Shown here piece by piece: positions 12,698-23,292 of a stretch of 64,000 bases of DNA. How positions within the stretch are numbered: the stretch's first letter is position 1; the number at the start of each line of letters is the position of its first letter. The notes beneath the pieces are model-generated. The model saw only the letters and a list, made by a program, of their open reading frames with translations. It was not told the DNA's origin and did not search any database. Source of the stretch: Ophiodon elongatus (lineage: Eukaryota > Chordata > Actinopteri > Perciformes > Hexagrammidae); assembly GCA_016806645.1 (NCBI GenBank), contig JACSYO010000701.1, positions 1-64,000 on the forward strand, in the 5' to 3' direction. The position numbers and the translations under genes were made by a program.

Positions 12698-14038
12698 AGC
12701 CTGTTCCACCCGACGGCCCCACAGGTGGGGCCAAAGTGTACCCCTTTTTAAAAACTTTGGGGTTCCCCCTGTGAGAGAAGACACTAATCAAGAACAAATA
12801 TAATGATGTTGCCTATCAGAATAACAGAAAAAAGCCGGGCTACAAGCTCATGTAAGCCATTTGTACATGCTCCAAACACAACTAAACAAGACCAACCAAA
12901 AGCATAACCAAATATTCATATTCATATCTCGCCAGCCACTGGACTTGCTCGGCATATGTCTCCCTTGCTCGAGTTAGCTTTATGCTACATAGGCTTGCGA
13001 CCACGCTAAAGAACGGCCATAACCCAGTGATTCCGCACATACCGGTCAATCCCCTATAGACCACAGCCTCAGCGATCTGTGAGCCAAATAGCACCAGCCT
13101 CAGACAAATATGAAACCAGGAAAATATGAAAAACTATACACTCACCGATCGTAAATCTGTTTCCTGTTATGATCCCGGTCGTGTTACGCTGAAAAAGGCC
13201 CGTACGAAACACTCTGCTTTGAAACAAATCTTTCCGGGGTCTTTGTGACTGAAAATTAACATATGGGGGATGCTAAGCACCCACTTTATCGCCCAATCAC
13301 ATTAGCATCTGCAGGCCTGACTGATTCTTATTGGCCAAACAGTGCTGTCTATCACACGTTGGTCGGATATCCTGTTTGCTCCTCTCTATTCAGAATAAGA
13401 CAACGTCCCACTCTGCTCTGAAAACCATTCACAGAAAAAATAGCAGCCTTTTTACTCTCCAGAACTCTGATTTTGAGAACAAAAATATGCATTTTATAGA
13501 GATTTCAGAGCAAAACATATTATTTTGGTTTGGCATTGTGTATGTTAATGCTGTATATGGATGTATTAAACATAATTAGTGAAAAAAGAAGTAAAACAAA
13601 TAGTTTTGGTAAAAACTAATCCAAATTTTCAGAGGATTTTTCTGACCTGTCTGTACTAAAAACTCTTTTGTTGTTTTCTGCTTCACTTTATTCAAAGTCA
13701 CACTGTGCAGAGAGAGTGTTCACATATTGTACTATGATATGAAATGGTTTTAAACCTGCAACTGCATTATTCTAAAGTGATGATCATCCTGAAAGTGCTT
13801 TTTTTTATAGGCGAACCTGAAATCTTTTCATTTTTCTGTGTTTTATCTTCATTTACTTTTAACCAGTGACATATATATTGATATTTACACATTATTTAAA
13901 CAATCTCACAGTTATTACCATTTTAATAACACCAAAATTATTCAAATAGACCTTGTGGTTGCAGAATTATACTCACTTTAGTATGGGCATGCTTTTTCCG
14001 TGCGGAGACCTCAAAAATAGGCTAGGGTGGAACAGGCT
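12698..14038. mobile_element. Repeat W copy 2, with inverted termini
   Basis: This copy of the W repeat (1341 bp) shows a perfect 14-bp terminal inverted repeat: AGCCTGTTCCACCC at 12698-12711 and its reverse complement at 14025-14038. The left terminus CCTGTT..ACCCGA is also present in copy 3, which supports it as the real element end. Inverted ends without transposase point to a non-autonomous DNA transposon. The flanks (CACATT on the left, TTAGGT on the right) give no clear target duplication, so the superfamily stays open. It lies in the same orientation as copy 1, 1.5 kb away. Confidence 0.75.
12715..12732. repeat. Hairpin just inside W2 left end
   Basis: A perfect 8-bp inverted repeat, GGCCCCAC and GTGGGGCC around AG, lies four bases inside the terminal repeat. 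It occupies the place of the longer palindromes in copy 1 but has a different sequence. Confidence 0.85.
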
Positions 14039-15812
14039 TTAGGTAAGAGGTGGGTACACCCAGTTGACCATCAGGCCGAAAGCTGAAACATATCTTTGCA
14101 TAAGACTCAACAAGCTCTCAGGCTAAAAACAGCCTTGCATTTAAACGAGGCAAGGGGCTGTGCTGGTTCGGGCTGGTTGCGTCCTAATCGCAACTGTACA
14201 GTAGAAAAGTTCAGTAAGCTTGTGACGTCTGACCACATCAGGGAGAGAGTGTTTATACCTGTTCCAGCCCGCCCCCCTCTGGCCACATTACACAGCCTCC
14301 CTGATTTCTCTCCATCTAGCTATTGTATCGACACAAGTTGTACAATGGGGATAACAGCCCACACTTTTCAACAATCTCCCCTTGAATGCATTCATGGTGT
14401 AGCATGTTTGTTGTTCACACAAAAAGTGACAGTTGTTTGGTGACAATTGGGAAGAAGTTCATACCTTTCTTGGTGACCATTTAATTTAAAGCTGAAGATA
14501 TCATGTAGCATATAAATTGACACTGTTGACTGCATTTGTCCAACTTTGTTAATTCACACCTCAACAGCTTTTCAAGTATCAAAGCAGTACACAGTGAGGT
14601 TTCTCTAGAAAACCCTCTTTGGCTGAGTTTAGGTAAAAGCTAACCATTTCATTTTGTAGGGAGCCTAACTCATGACTTACATGTTGATACAGCTTCTAAA
14701 ACGTAAAAATTGCAAAGGTTGTAATGAGGGAACATTCTAAGTGTGGCTTAAACCCCACATATTGTTTTTTTATTGATATATTTGTATCCTTTGATGATTA
14801 AAAAATGTTATGTCACCGAACTGTATCCATTTAAATTGTTTGAATAATTATTGTATGCATGCTTTAAAGACTCAACTTACTTTTTAAGTAAAATTACTGT
14901 AATTTATTTTCATAAAGTCTTTGTTTTAAATTCATAAATCAACTGAGAAGATTTTACAATAATGACTGGCACCACAGTCTGAAGTGGGAACACTGAGTCA
15001 GCCTCTGCACTACAGACAAGGATGTGGTTATGATAGCTTCCTCACACCTCCACATGCTATCTGCTCTCTTATATCGCTTCCTCTGTCACCTTCATTCCAA
15101 AGAACAACATAGCGGAGCCGCTTTAAGTCGTGGTTTACTGTGGAGAGCGAGACCCTATTGAAATTCAAAATGCAGGGACATGGTTTAGGGAAACAGAGTC
15201 AAATACTGCCTGGTCAAAAGCCAGCTCAACAAGGGTGTCAGGGTGAGGAGCCAGTTTGCCAACAATGACTCAGGCTCAGCATGGATGGCTGGCAGCCAAC
15301 ACAATCACAGGCTACAAGGAAAGAGCCTTTCTAGAATACCCCTCCCCTTCAGACGTGTCAATGTCCACAAAGTCCTTTCACTGCCAGTTAGGGCTTGGGA
15401 TTCACTATACAGCACATCTTAAAGATGCTAACATGTTAGCATTGATAATTCTGTGCCACTTCTTTAGGATATTTATTAGACAGTACAATTGCTGTAAACA
15501 AAAAAGACTCCTGGAAGCATAAACCTTCAATTTCACATTGTGTCTCAAAGTATTTTATGAGGAGAATTGTTGCTTTGGGTTACAGCCAAAAGGAAGACGG
15601 GGTATATGGCATAAAAGAGAGGAAGTGTTATGCTTAGTTAGTCTTATACTTGTGTATGTATACATGTATACATTTTTTTTTTTTAAAGTAACATGCTATA
15701 TTTGTTTACATTTTTTATTATGCTTTTACTGGTAATCCCGTGTTTAATTTCACAATGCAACATGAGGTTATTCCTGCAGAAATGTGGACTCAAAGAGAAC
15801 ATTTAAATGATC
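14039..15812. other. No gene seen
   Basis: About 1.8 kb with no recognised feature. A 115-codon open frame at 14096-14443 and an 88-codon frame at 15256-15522 have no recognisable domain. A T-run lies at 15673-15684. Confidence 0.6.
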
Positions 15813-16021
15813 CTATATAGCACTTTTCTAATCTTCCAACCACTCAAAGCGCTTTAACACTACATGACATCATTCACACACCGTAGGCACAGCTACGGGA
15901 GCAATTTGGGGTTAAGTATCTTGCTCAAGGACACATCGACATGGGCTAGTGGAGCTGGGGATCGAACCGCCGATCATCTGATTGAAGGACGACCCTGCTC
16001 ACCACTAAGCCACAATTGCCC
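15813..16021 (-). mobile_element. tRNA-headed SINE, internally deleted copy
   Basis: Minus-strand SINE with the tRNA-like head at the high-coordinate end (A-box and B-box-like sequence between about 15957 and 16020) and the tail ending near 15813. Compared with the copy at 39896 it lacks roughly 60 bp in the middle of the body. Confidence 0.8.
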
Positions 16022-16941
16022 ACTCTCATTTAGGGCTCAAAAAGTCTGCAAGTGTGCCCTCGTGCATTTCTGACAAGTTAAAGACATTAGGATACTTCTA
16101 GGAGAGTAAAAGGTGTTACCCTCCATCAATTTGGTCCAGACTGAAATATCTTGACAGCTTTAGATTGTCATCAGGTCAAATGTATTTGTCTAATAATTTG
16201 GTTTGTAACCAAATACTTGCAAAACTAATGATATTCCCATCAGCTACAGATATAATTGCTATTTGGCAAACATTAGCATGCTAACATGCTAACTTTGAAA
16301 TTCAGAGCATATCTTTTGCCTGCATATGGCTCCTCAACATAGCGATGGCTATGCCGGCAGTTTGCAGGTTCAAGTCATTAATAATCGAAACATATAGTTT
16401 TCTGAGGTGTGTATTTATTTTCAAACTATGTTTGATCTATATTCTTCTTTGATCCATCAATATTTTTGCAGAGATGTTATTTGTTAAAACCTGCTTTTTG
16501 CATCTAGCCAATGAATGACCTACTTTAATAGTCTTCCTACCTCCTATTCTCATTTTCTTTATATTTTCACCAACTTTATGATAAACATGCACATCTTCAC
16601 CCAAATGATCTCTGAACTCTCTGTCTCTACAATAATAAATCAGTGTTTCTCATTAATTACCTAGACTGTGGCGGCCCGCCAAAGTCGATTTTGTCCTGCC
16701 ACAATTTCATAGTGAACAAAAAATATTTGACCCTTCTCAACAGGCGGGCTGGCTGACCCTCTCCTTGCCAGTTTCGTCCTCAGCGGTGCACAGCGACCAG
16801 CTCTAGTTTGGCTTGGAAAGTGGACTTAGCAGCTTCCTGGGGCGGTGAACTTTGTGCTCTCTCCCTGCAGAGTGATGGGGCCCCATGTTCCCGGCGCGAA
16901 TGTTAACTGGGGCAGACTGTCCTCTGTGCGCGATCTGCGGC
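16022..16941. other. No gene; possible old DNA-transposon edge
   Basis: No supported gene. The sequence from 16642 begins CAGTGTTTCTCA, which resembles a hAT terminus, and continues into a GC-rich stretch to 16941 that differs in composition from its surroundings. No matching right end or 8-bp duplication is visible, so this is only a suspicion. Confidence 0.4.
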
Positions 16942-17006
16942 AATATATATATATACATATATATATATATGTATATATATATAAATATATATAATATAAT
17001 ATATAT

Positions 17007-17086
<80 letters not shown>
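16942..17086. repeat. TA microsatellite, about 145 bp
   Basis: Nearly pure TA repeat with a few interruptions. Tyr/Ile-rich open frames on both strands come from it and are not genes. Confidence 0.97.
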
Positions 17087-17090
<4 letters not shown>

Positions 17091-17221
17091 TGCAGGAGCA
17101 CAGTACAAAAATACTCCAGCATCATACTCATACTCTATATTAACATAAAAATATACTAAAAGTATCAACAGTAAAAGTATACCTATTATGTAGAATGGAC
17201 CATTTCAAATAATATATTTAA

Positions 17222-17432
17222 TGGTCAATGGACTGTACTTGTATAGATCTTTTCTAGTCTTCCGACCACTCAAAGCTCTTTAACACCACATGACATCATT
17301 CACCCATTCATACACTGGAGGAGCTACCATGTAAGGTGCCACCTGCCCATCAGGAGTAGATAACATTCACACACTGTAGGCACAGCTACGGGAGCAACTT
17401 GGGGTTAAGTGTCTTGCCCAAGGACACACCGA
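17222..17432 (-). mobile_element. tRNA-headed SINE, lacking its tRNA head
   Basis: Body and tail of the same SINE family, including GTATAGATCTTTTCTAGTCT and CTACGGGAGCAACTTGGGGT. It stops at about 17432, before the tRNA-like head. Loss of the 5' head is the usual result of incomplete reverse transcription. Confidence 0.8.
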
Positions 17433-18207
17433 GCCCCTTTACAGTAGACTGAAATGCATGGTAAATTATATGTTGGTAAAGGTGGCACTGATTTTAACTA
17501 CTTTATATACTTAATAATTAGGCTATATACTACTTAATAACATATCATAATTTATTTGTTGATTTATATTTAGCAATAAGAATCAGAATCTGTAATACAT
17601 ATTGTCAAATAAATGTAGTGGAGTAAAGGGTTCAATATTAACCTTTAAAATGTAATGGACAAGAAGTATAAAGTTACATGAAATTAATATAATACAGTAA
17701 AGTATAGCAATGTACAAGTCTTTGAGTAGCCTAAGTGTACTTAGTTACATTCCACCACTGCGAAACATTTTGCTGTCAAAGTGAACCAGATTGCATTCAA
17801 CTTTGAAATGTACAAAAGTGTAACTTAATGCTAATTCTCTAATCCTCATTATCTTCTGTCTTATTTTTTTTGTACCTCCCACTGAAATTTCACTCTCCCG
17901 CTCTACCTCAGTGAAACATCCCTCCTCATCCCTCTCTAAATATCCACTCTTATATTCAGATGCTGTTTACAGTGACCTTTTACATTCAGCTCTTGTGTTG
18001 TGGTTTTGTAATCTCTGTTGGTATTCAATGCTTGTCTCCGTAGTCTGTCCCTCTGAAGCTTAAGTTTCTCTTTCTACTCCATTGCCCAGTCTGTTTACAA
18101 AGGGGAGGCATAGCATATGTTTTCATCTAGAGGTAGGACAAATTAAGTCCTATCTGGCTCTGCCACGCATGCAGGGAACTGAGGAGAAAGGGGGAGGTGT
18201 TTGTTTA

Positions 18208-18210
<3 letters not shown>

Positions 18211-18258
<48 letters not shown>

Positions 18259-18279
18259 AGAGAGAGAGAGAGAGAGAGT
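18211..18279. repeat. (GT)n(GA)n microsatellite
   Basis: About 23 GT units pass directly into about 11 GA units. The Cys/Val-rich and Arg/Glu-rich frames across it are artefacts. Confidence 0.97.
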
Positions 18280-18390
18280 GAGTGTGAAAGGGAAACTGTG
18301 TGTGTTAGATGTAATATGAGTGCAAGAAAGCATTTAAGAGGGTTTGTGTGTGAGAGAAATATGCTATGAAAGACAGGGGCATTAAGGAGA

Positions 18391-18393
18391 GTG

Positions 18394-18463
<70 letters not shown>
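18391..18463. repeat. (GT)n microsatellite
   Basis: About 36 GT units with one GC interruption, some 110 bp downstream of the previous GT/GA array. Confidence 0.97.
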
Positions 18464-18467
<4 letters not shown>

Positions 18468-19569
18468 TTGCTATAATAGACCCTGGTAGTGAATTAAACA
18501 GTTGGAAGCTGTGTGTGGGTCAGCAACCTGGGATTCAGCTCTAAATGATGATGTGAAATAAAGTTTATTTTCTTCTTACTGAGATGAACAAAGTTTCTAC
18601 TTGGAGTTGTAAGATGTGAATTAAAGAGAGAGATTAAAGGTCTTGCATTTGGCTTGGATAGGCACAAGAAATGGACACGGTGGCACTGAGTGAAATAAAA
18701 TGACTGCTTATGTATTCTGTTGCAGTGCTCACACAATAGGAACCACTGCAGGGAGGTGATGGGGGCTTTGGTTTTAAATTAAAAAAGTAATAGTCAGAAA
18801 GCTTGCAATGCGGTTTTCTGCTTTAAATTAAGATGTAAAATACAGTACGTATAAAGTCTGACTTTTTGAATTAAGGGTGCAATTATGTTATGTAAAGTGC
18901 CATAAAAGTGGGCCACAAAGCGACAAGTTTGAAATAATAAGTAGAACACTTCAGAGGTGCTATAGGAAACATGATGCAAGCTACCTAGATTATTACAGCA
19001 TGTTTTGTTAGGAGGCTGTAGGGGTTTCCCGTTTACAAAAAGTAAAGGATGTGCAATCAGTAGGGGGGAAGGAAACCTCTTCTAACAGTGTCATGAGGAC
19101 TTAATTATGGACATTTTGAGTATTTAAAAATGAAGCACCTTGCTGGAAAACAGTGAAAACTGTATTATGTATTGGTATGCTGCACCTGTCCTTACATTTT
19201 AAAAATATTTTACCTCTAGACTGTCAGCTAACATGACTTATGGAATTGCAGTGAGAAACAGCAGCTAGTAGCAATTATAATTCTAGCTAAGACTGTACAC
19301 AAAGTTAGTTTAGGTAGTTAATCTCCCAAGACATCAGACATCGTTAGCAAGAAAACAACCTTAGCATAAAGAAAAAGTAAGGGAGAGCCTGCACAAAAGT
19401 AACACGGTATGAAAGTAACACATTGATTTTCCCCATGACAACCCAAAGTTCAGACCAGGAAGCAGAGTTGTAGTCTTACACCCTTCTCTGCACTTCCATT
19501 AGAGCAGTTACCCACCCAAAACTCTATAGAGACTGTGTCTGCCCCACGGCCACTTAAATTAATTAAATC

Positions 19570-19950
19570 AAAAGTAATCAGAATCATTTATTTGTGAAGT
19601 ACGTTGCACATACAAGGAATTTGACGAGGTGAAAGGTGCATAACAATAAACATAGACATAGAATAAAACAATAAACAAACAAAACAAAACAATAAAAATA
19701 ACAAAAACAATAAACAGTACTTTAAAACAAGTATATATTGTAAAATAAAAGTGGCTCGTGTATTTTAATAAGAAAAGAAAAGATGTGCAAGGGTGTTGAA
19801 GGAAATTGTCCTGGGGATGTAAGAGTCAGTGGGGGTCCTGGTCTTTGTTGATGAACCCGACTGCAGCTGGAAAGAACCTGTTCTTGTGGCAGGAGGTCTT
19901 GGTCCTGATGGAGCGCAGCCTCCTGCTAGAGGGAAGGTACTTGAACAGAG
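19570..19950 (-). mobile_element. LINE 3'-end fragment, minus strand
   Basis: The plus strand opens with AATCAGAATCATTTATTTGT and ACATACAAGGAATTTGAC, the reverse complement of a common fish LINE 3' end. An A-rich section follows, then minus-strand sequence that translates to a short Arg-rich stretch ending in FFPAAVGFINKDQDP, typical of the C-terminal part of a fish LINE ORF. It is truncated on its 5' side and contains stops. The clade (L2/Rex1-like) is not certain. Confidence 0.5.
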
Positions 19951-20271
19951 GAACAGAAGAAGAGTTATACAAAATAACCTCATAAAAGTTAACACCACCA
20001 ACGCAACAAGATAAGATAATTAAATCTGGACTCTTAAATATCAGATCTCTGTCATCTAAAACTGTATTAATACATTATTTAATATCAGACAATCATATTG
20101 ATTTATTCTGTCTTACTGAAACCTGGCTGTGTAATGAAGAATATGTCAGCCTAAATGAATCAACTCCTCCAAGTCACATTAATACTCACATTCCTCGAGG
20201 GACCGGCCGAGGAGGTGGAGTTGCAGCCATCTTTGACTTAAGCCTATTAATAAACCCTAAAACTAAATTAA

Positions 20272-21323
20272 AGCTGCAAGCAGCGATGAACGGGTCCTCG
20301 CACCTTTGCGCGTCAGGGGCCCTGGCGGGACGCCGGCTCGCTCGGCCGAGAACGTTCGCCCGCCAGTCAGACTTTTTTTCCCGCGTTTTAAGTATCTATG
20401 TGATACATGTGCCTACCAAATTTCATATATGCAGGGGTAACGTAGTGCTGGGGCTGCTCTTTTGAAAATGTTTAGAAAATGTGTAGGGGGCGCTATTCAG
20501 GCAATTTTTAAAAAGCAAGGCAAAAACCGAGAAAAAACTGACGATTTTGATACATTTTCATCACAAAGGTCTAAAGACCATCCTGACCAAATTTACAGTC
20601 AATCTCATACATTCTGTAGGAGGAGTTAAAAAAAAGTTGTAAAACTACAAAGGCTAAAAACGGTGAAAAATGAAAAAAATATTATTGGCCGAATTACTGT
20701 AGCACCCCCTAGTGTCTAAATGGCATAACAATTTCGTAGTATTTTACAAGATGCAATGTGCATATATGCTGCAAGTTTTGTGACACTAGGCCAAATGTTT
20801 TTTAAGTTATATGTATTGATGTACAAGCCACGCCCCTAAGACGTTCAGTGGTCCATATCTTCTAAAAACAATGAGGTATCAACAAGATAACCTCTGATAA
20901 TATAGGTCCAATAATGAGCCACAGCAAATTTGGTATGAATTGGACCCAGCTTGTAGGAGTTTGCAAAATTGTGTTTTTCACAAAATTCAAAATGTTAGAA
21001 AATTTAAGTAGGCGGAGTTTAGGGGTTTAAGAGGCTTTTTTGTAGAACAGGTGGATATGGACAAGTGTGTCAAATTTCAAGTCAATCGGACATACTGGCT
21101 TAGGGGCGTCGCCTGTCCAACTTCTGGGGGCGCTAGAGAGCCATTTTCTGATACACAAATATGACACCTATATCAGATGGCTATTTTCACCAAGCCTGAC
21201 ATGTGTGCCAAATTTGGTGAGTTTTCGAGCATGGCAAGTACCCCGAATATGCGCCCAATTGCGTGCTTAGAATTTCAATAGGGTCCTCCTCCCAGACTGA
21301 CTACATCAGTGCTCGGACCCTAA
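20272..21323. mobile_element. Repeat X copy 1 (TTAA-flanked, 1052 bp)
   Basis: Inserted into the LINE endonuclease. It is flanked by TTAA at 20268-20271 and 21324-21327, and removing it with one TTAA rejoins the LINE. The left end AGCTGCAAGCAGCGATGAAC forms a small GCTGC/GCAGC hairpin. GGGTCC lies 21 bases in on the left and GGACCC lies near the right end, giving an imperfect inverted pair. A second copy is at 34764. No protein motif is seen. A TTAA target suggests a piggyBac- or Kolobok-type non-autonomous DNA transposon, but the poor inverted ends leave the class open. Confidence 0.75.
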
Positions 21324-21669
21324 TTAAACTACAACTAATTTGAAAGCCTTGTTTTTAGTCTTTCACATCCAACCTGGAAAACAATACAGCCAATGATATT
21401 TGTTATAGTGTACCGGGCCCCAGGTCCATATTCTGAATTTCTATCTGAATTTTCAGAGTTTTTATCAAGTTTAGTCCTTAAAATAGATAAAGTTATTATT
21501 GTAGGTGATTTTAATATTCATGTGGATGTTGATAATGATAGCCTTAGTACTGCGTTTCTCATTATTATATTCGATTGGCTTCTGTCAGAGTGTACAGAAA
21601 CCCACTCACTGTTTTGACCACACCCTCGATCTTGTTCTTGCATATGACATTACAATAGAACATTTCAAT

Positions 21670-22231
21670 CAGGAGAGACCAGTCAGACAAAGAAAAAAAT
21701 AATTGTTTATGATTAACAGATGATATGTGATGATAAAGTCTTGACATAGTCTTTGGCGCTTGAACTCTACAGGTAGATTTGGAATCGAGGGCCGTCTGCC
21801 CCGATCAACAAGATAAATCCCCCTGTGGAGTCCAGAGCTGGTGATGGTGGTTGTGGTGGTGGTTATGGTGGTTGTTGTGGCTGATAGAATGATGAGTTGA
21901 TGAAGCTGATGGATCTGCAAAGACTGGGTGGAGATGGGGAAGTGGAGGGGTGCGTAACAGCAACATGAATGAACTGAAGGTAGAGAAACAGTCATATTTA
22001 AAGAGACAGCAGCAAGATGATAGTCTAACCATGTAATTGTTTAATTGTGCTTATTGGATAGAGGAGACCAGCTGACCTAAAGAGCTGATGTCATGATTGA
22101 CAGCCCCAAACAAAGACAGCAGGTAAATAATGAGTGAGCATGCGTGAGAAGTGATTGGCAGATGTATGAGAAATAAATTACAGGCTTAGGCATGTAAGAG
22201 TATAGTCTTCCGACTGAACTTACGCTATAGC
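21670..22231 (-). mobile_element. Repeat Y copy 1 (unclassified, about 560 bp)
   Basis: Inserted in the LINE between its IEH and SDH-encoding parts. It shares its whole length with Y2 at 35039 and, reversed, with Y3 at 52356. Read on the minus strand it has a CCAAT box (CTATCCAATAAGC) followed about 45 bases later by a TATA-like TTTAAATA, which looks like a pol II promoter; the strand is set from this. The flanks are TTCAAT and TTCATT, a possible imperfect 6-bp duplication. A GGT/GGTT-rich tract lies at about 21840-21890. The His- and Thr-rich frames across that tract are artefacts. Confidence 0.7.
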
Positions 22232-22588
22232 TTCATTTAGTAGTTTTTCCACAGAATCCTCTTTTATCAGACCATTACCTAATAACTTTTAAGTTTATAC
22301 TACCGGAGTGTACGCCGTTAGGCAAAGGTTTCTACACCAGATGTCTATCTGACAGTGCTGTAGCTAAATTTAAAGAAGCGATTCCATCTGTATTTAATTC
22401 AATACCATTTCTCAATATAACAGAGGACTCCTGTGCTATCTTAATCCGTCCCAGATTGATCATTTAGTCGATAATGCTACAGGCTTACTGAGGATGACAC
22501 TAGACTCTATAGCCCCTCTAAAAAAGATAATAAAACAGAGGAGGTTCGCTCCATGGTATAACGCTCAAACCCACAAATTAAAGCAAAC

Positions 22589-22878
22589 TGTAAGGGGTGT
22601 GGTTAGGACCCAAGAGCAGTACGATGGACACAGTGAATCGTGGAAGAAGGCTTTATTACATGCAGAGGTCTCAACAGCAAAACAGTCTGCAATCTGCTCA
22701 CCAAAGAGACAAGCTCGGGGAAACACCAAGTCATCAGGGGAAAAGGCAGACAGAGACCGGAGGGAGTTGAGACTAATCTCGTGGTCGGGGACAGAAGACT
22801 GAGTCGTTTACCGGGAGAGAGGCAAGGCAGCGAAGTCCAAACAGGCAGGGTCGGCAAAATGGAAGCTGAATTGTGACA
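22589..22878 (-). mobile_element. Solo LTR Z1 with CAAAC duplication
   Basis: A 290-bp element with TG...CA ends, flanked by the perfect 5-bp duplication CAAAC (22584-22588 and 22879-22883). That is the signature of LTR-retrotransposon integration. It is read on the minus strand from similarity to Z2 and from an AATAAA signal (complement at 22652-22657). Compared with Z2 it keeps the first ~20 bases but lacks most of U3 with the TATA box, so it is an internally deleted solo LTR. It interrupts the LINE linker. Confidence 0.85.
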
Positions 22879-23292
22879 CAAACATCATGAAAGCTTGAAA
22901 GGATATGGCGTTCAACCAATTTGGAAGAATCTCGGTTAGTTTGGTGAGGTAGTCTTAAAACATATGAGAAGGCCCTCCGTAATGCCAGAGCAGCCTATTA
23001 CTCATCAATAATAGAGAAAAATAAGAACAACCCTAAGTTTCTCTGCAGCACTGTAGCCAGGCTGACAGAAAGGCACAGCTCTGTTGAGTCGTGTATTCCT
23101 ATAGACAGACTTTCCTCTTTGATAACTTTTAGTTAGGGCTGGCTCAGGTTTGCCCTGGTCCAGCTCCTAGATATGCTGCTATAGGCCTAGACTGCTCGGG
23201 GACATCTTAGGGTACACTGAGCTCCTTTCTCCTCTTCTCTATCTCCTTCTGTGTGAATTCATGTCCCATCAATGCACATTTAGCCAATTCTG

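Larger units (their letters stand above)
17433..19569. other. No gene; contains two GT arrays
   Basis: No supported gene. The only clear structures are the GT/GA arrays listed separately. Confidence 0.6.
20008..23120 (+). pseudogene. LINE endonuclease and linker relic
   Basis: The first block (20035-20270) reads LLNIRSLSSKTVLIHYLISD and then LFCLTETWL, the opening of an APE-type endonuclease. The second block (21390-21660) contains VIVGDFNIHVD, with GDFN a conserved catalytic motif, and then DHTLDLVL. The third (22232-22588) reads LLSDHYLITF, carrying the catalytic SDH, and FAPWYN. The fourth (22960-23120) reads KALRNARAAYYSSIIEKN, the linker before the reverse transcriptase. No FADD box is present anywhere. 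The endonuclease motifs are well kept, so the copy may be fairly young despite its fragmentation. Confidence 0.8.

Noticed and set aside
14096..14443. 115-codon open frame after repeat W2
   Set aside because: The translation shows no recognisable motif and no repeats elsewhere. Nothing beyond its length supports it.
16642..16941. hAT element starting CAGTGTTTCTCA
   Set aside because: No right terminus or 8-bp duplication could be found, so it is mentioned only as a possibility.
16803..17168. Tyr/Ile-rich open frames on both strands
   Set aside because: Produced by translation of the TA microsatellite.
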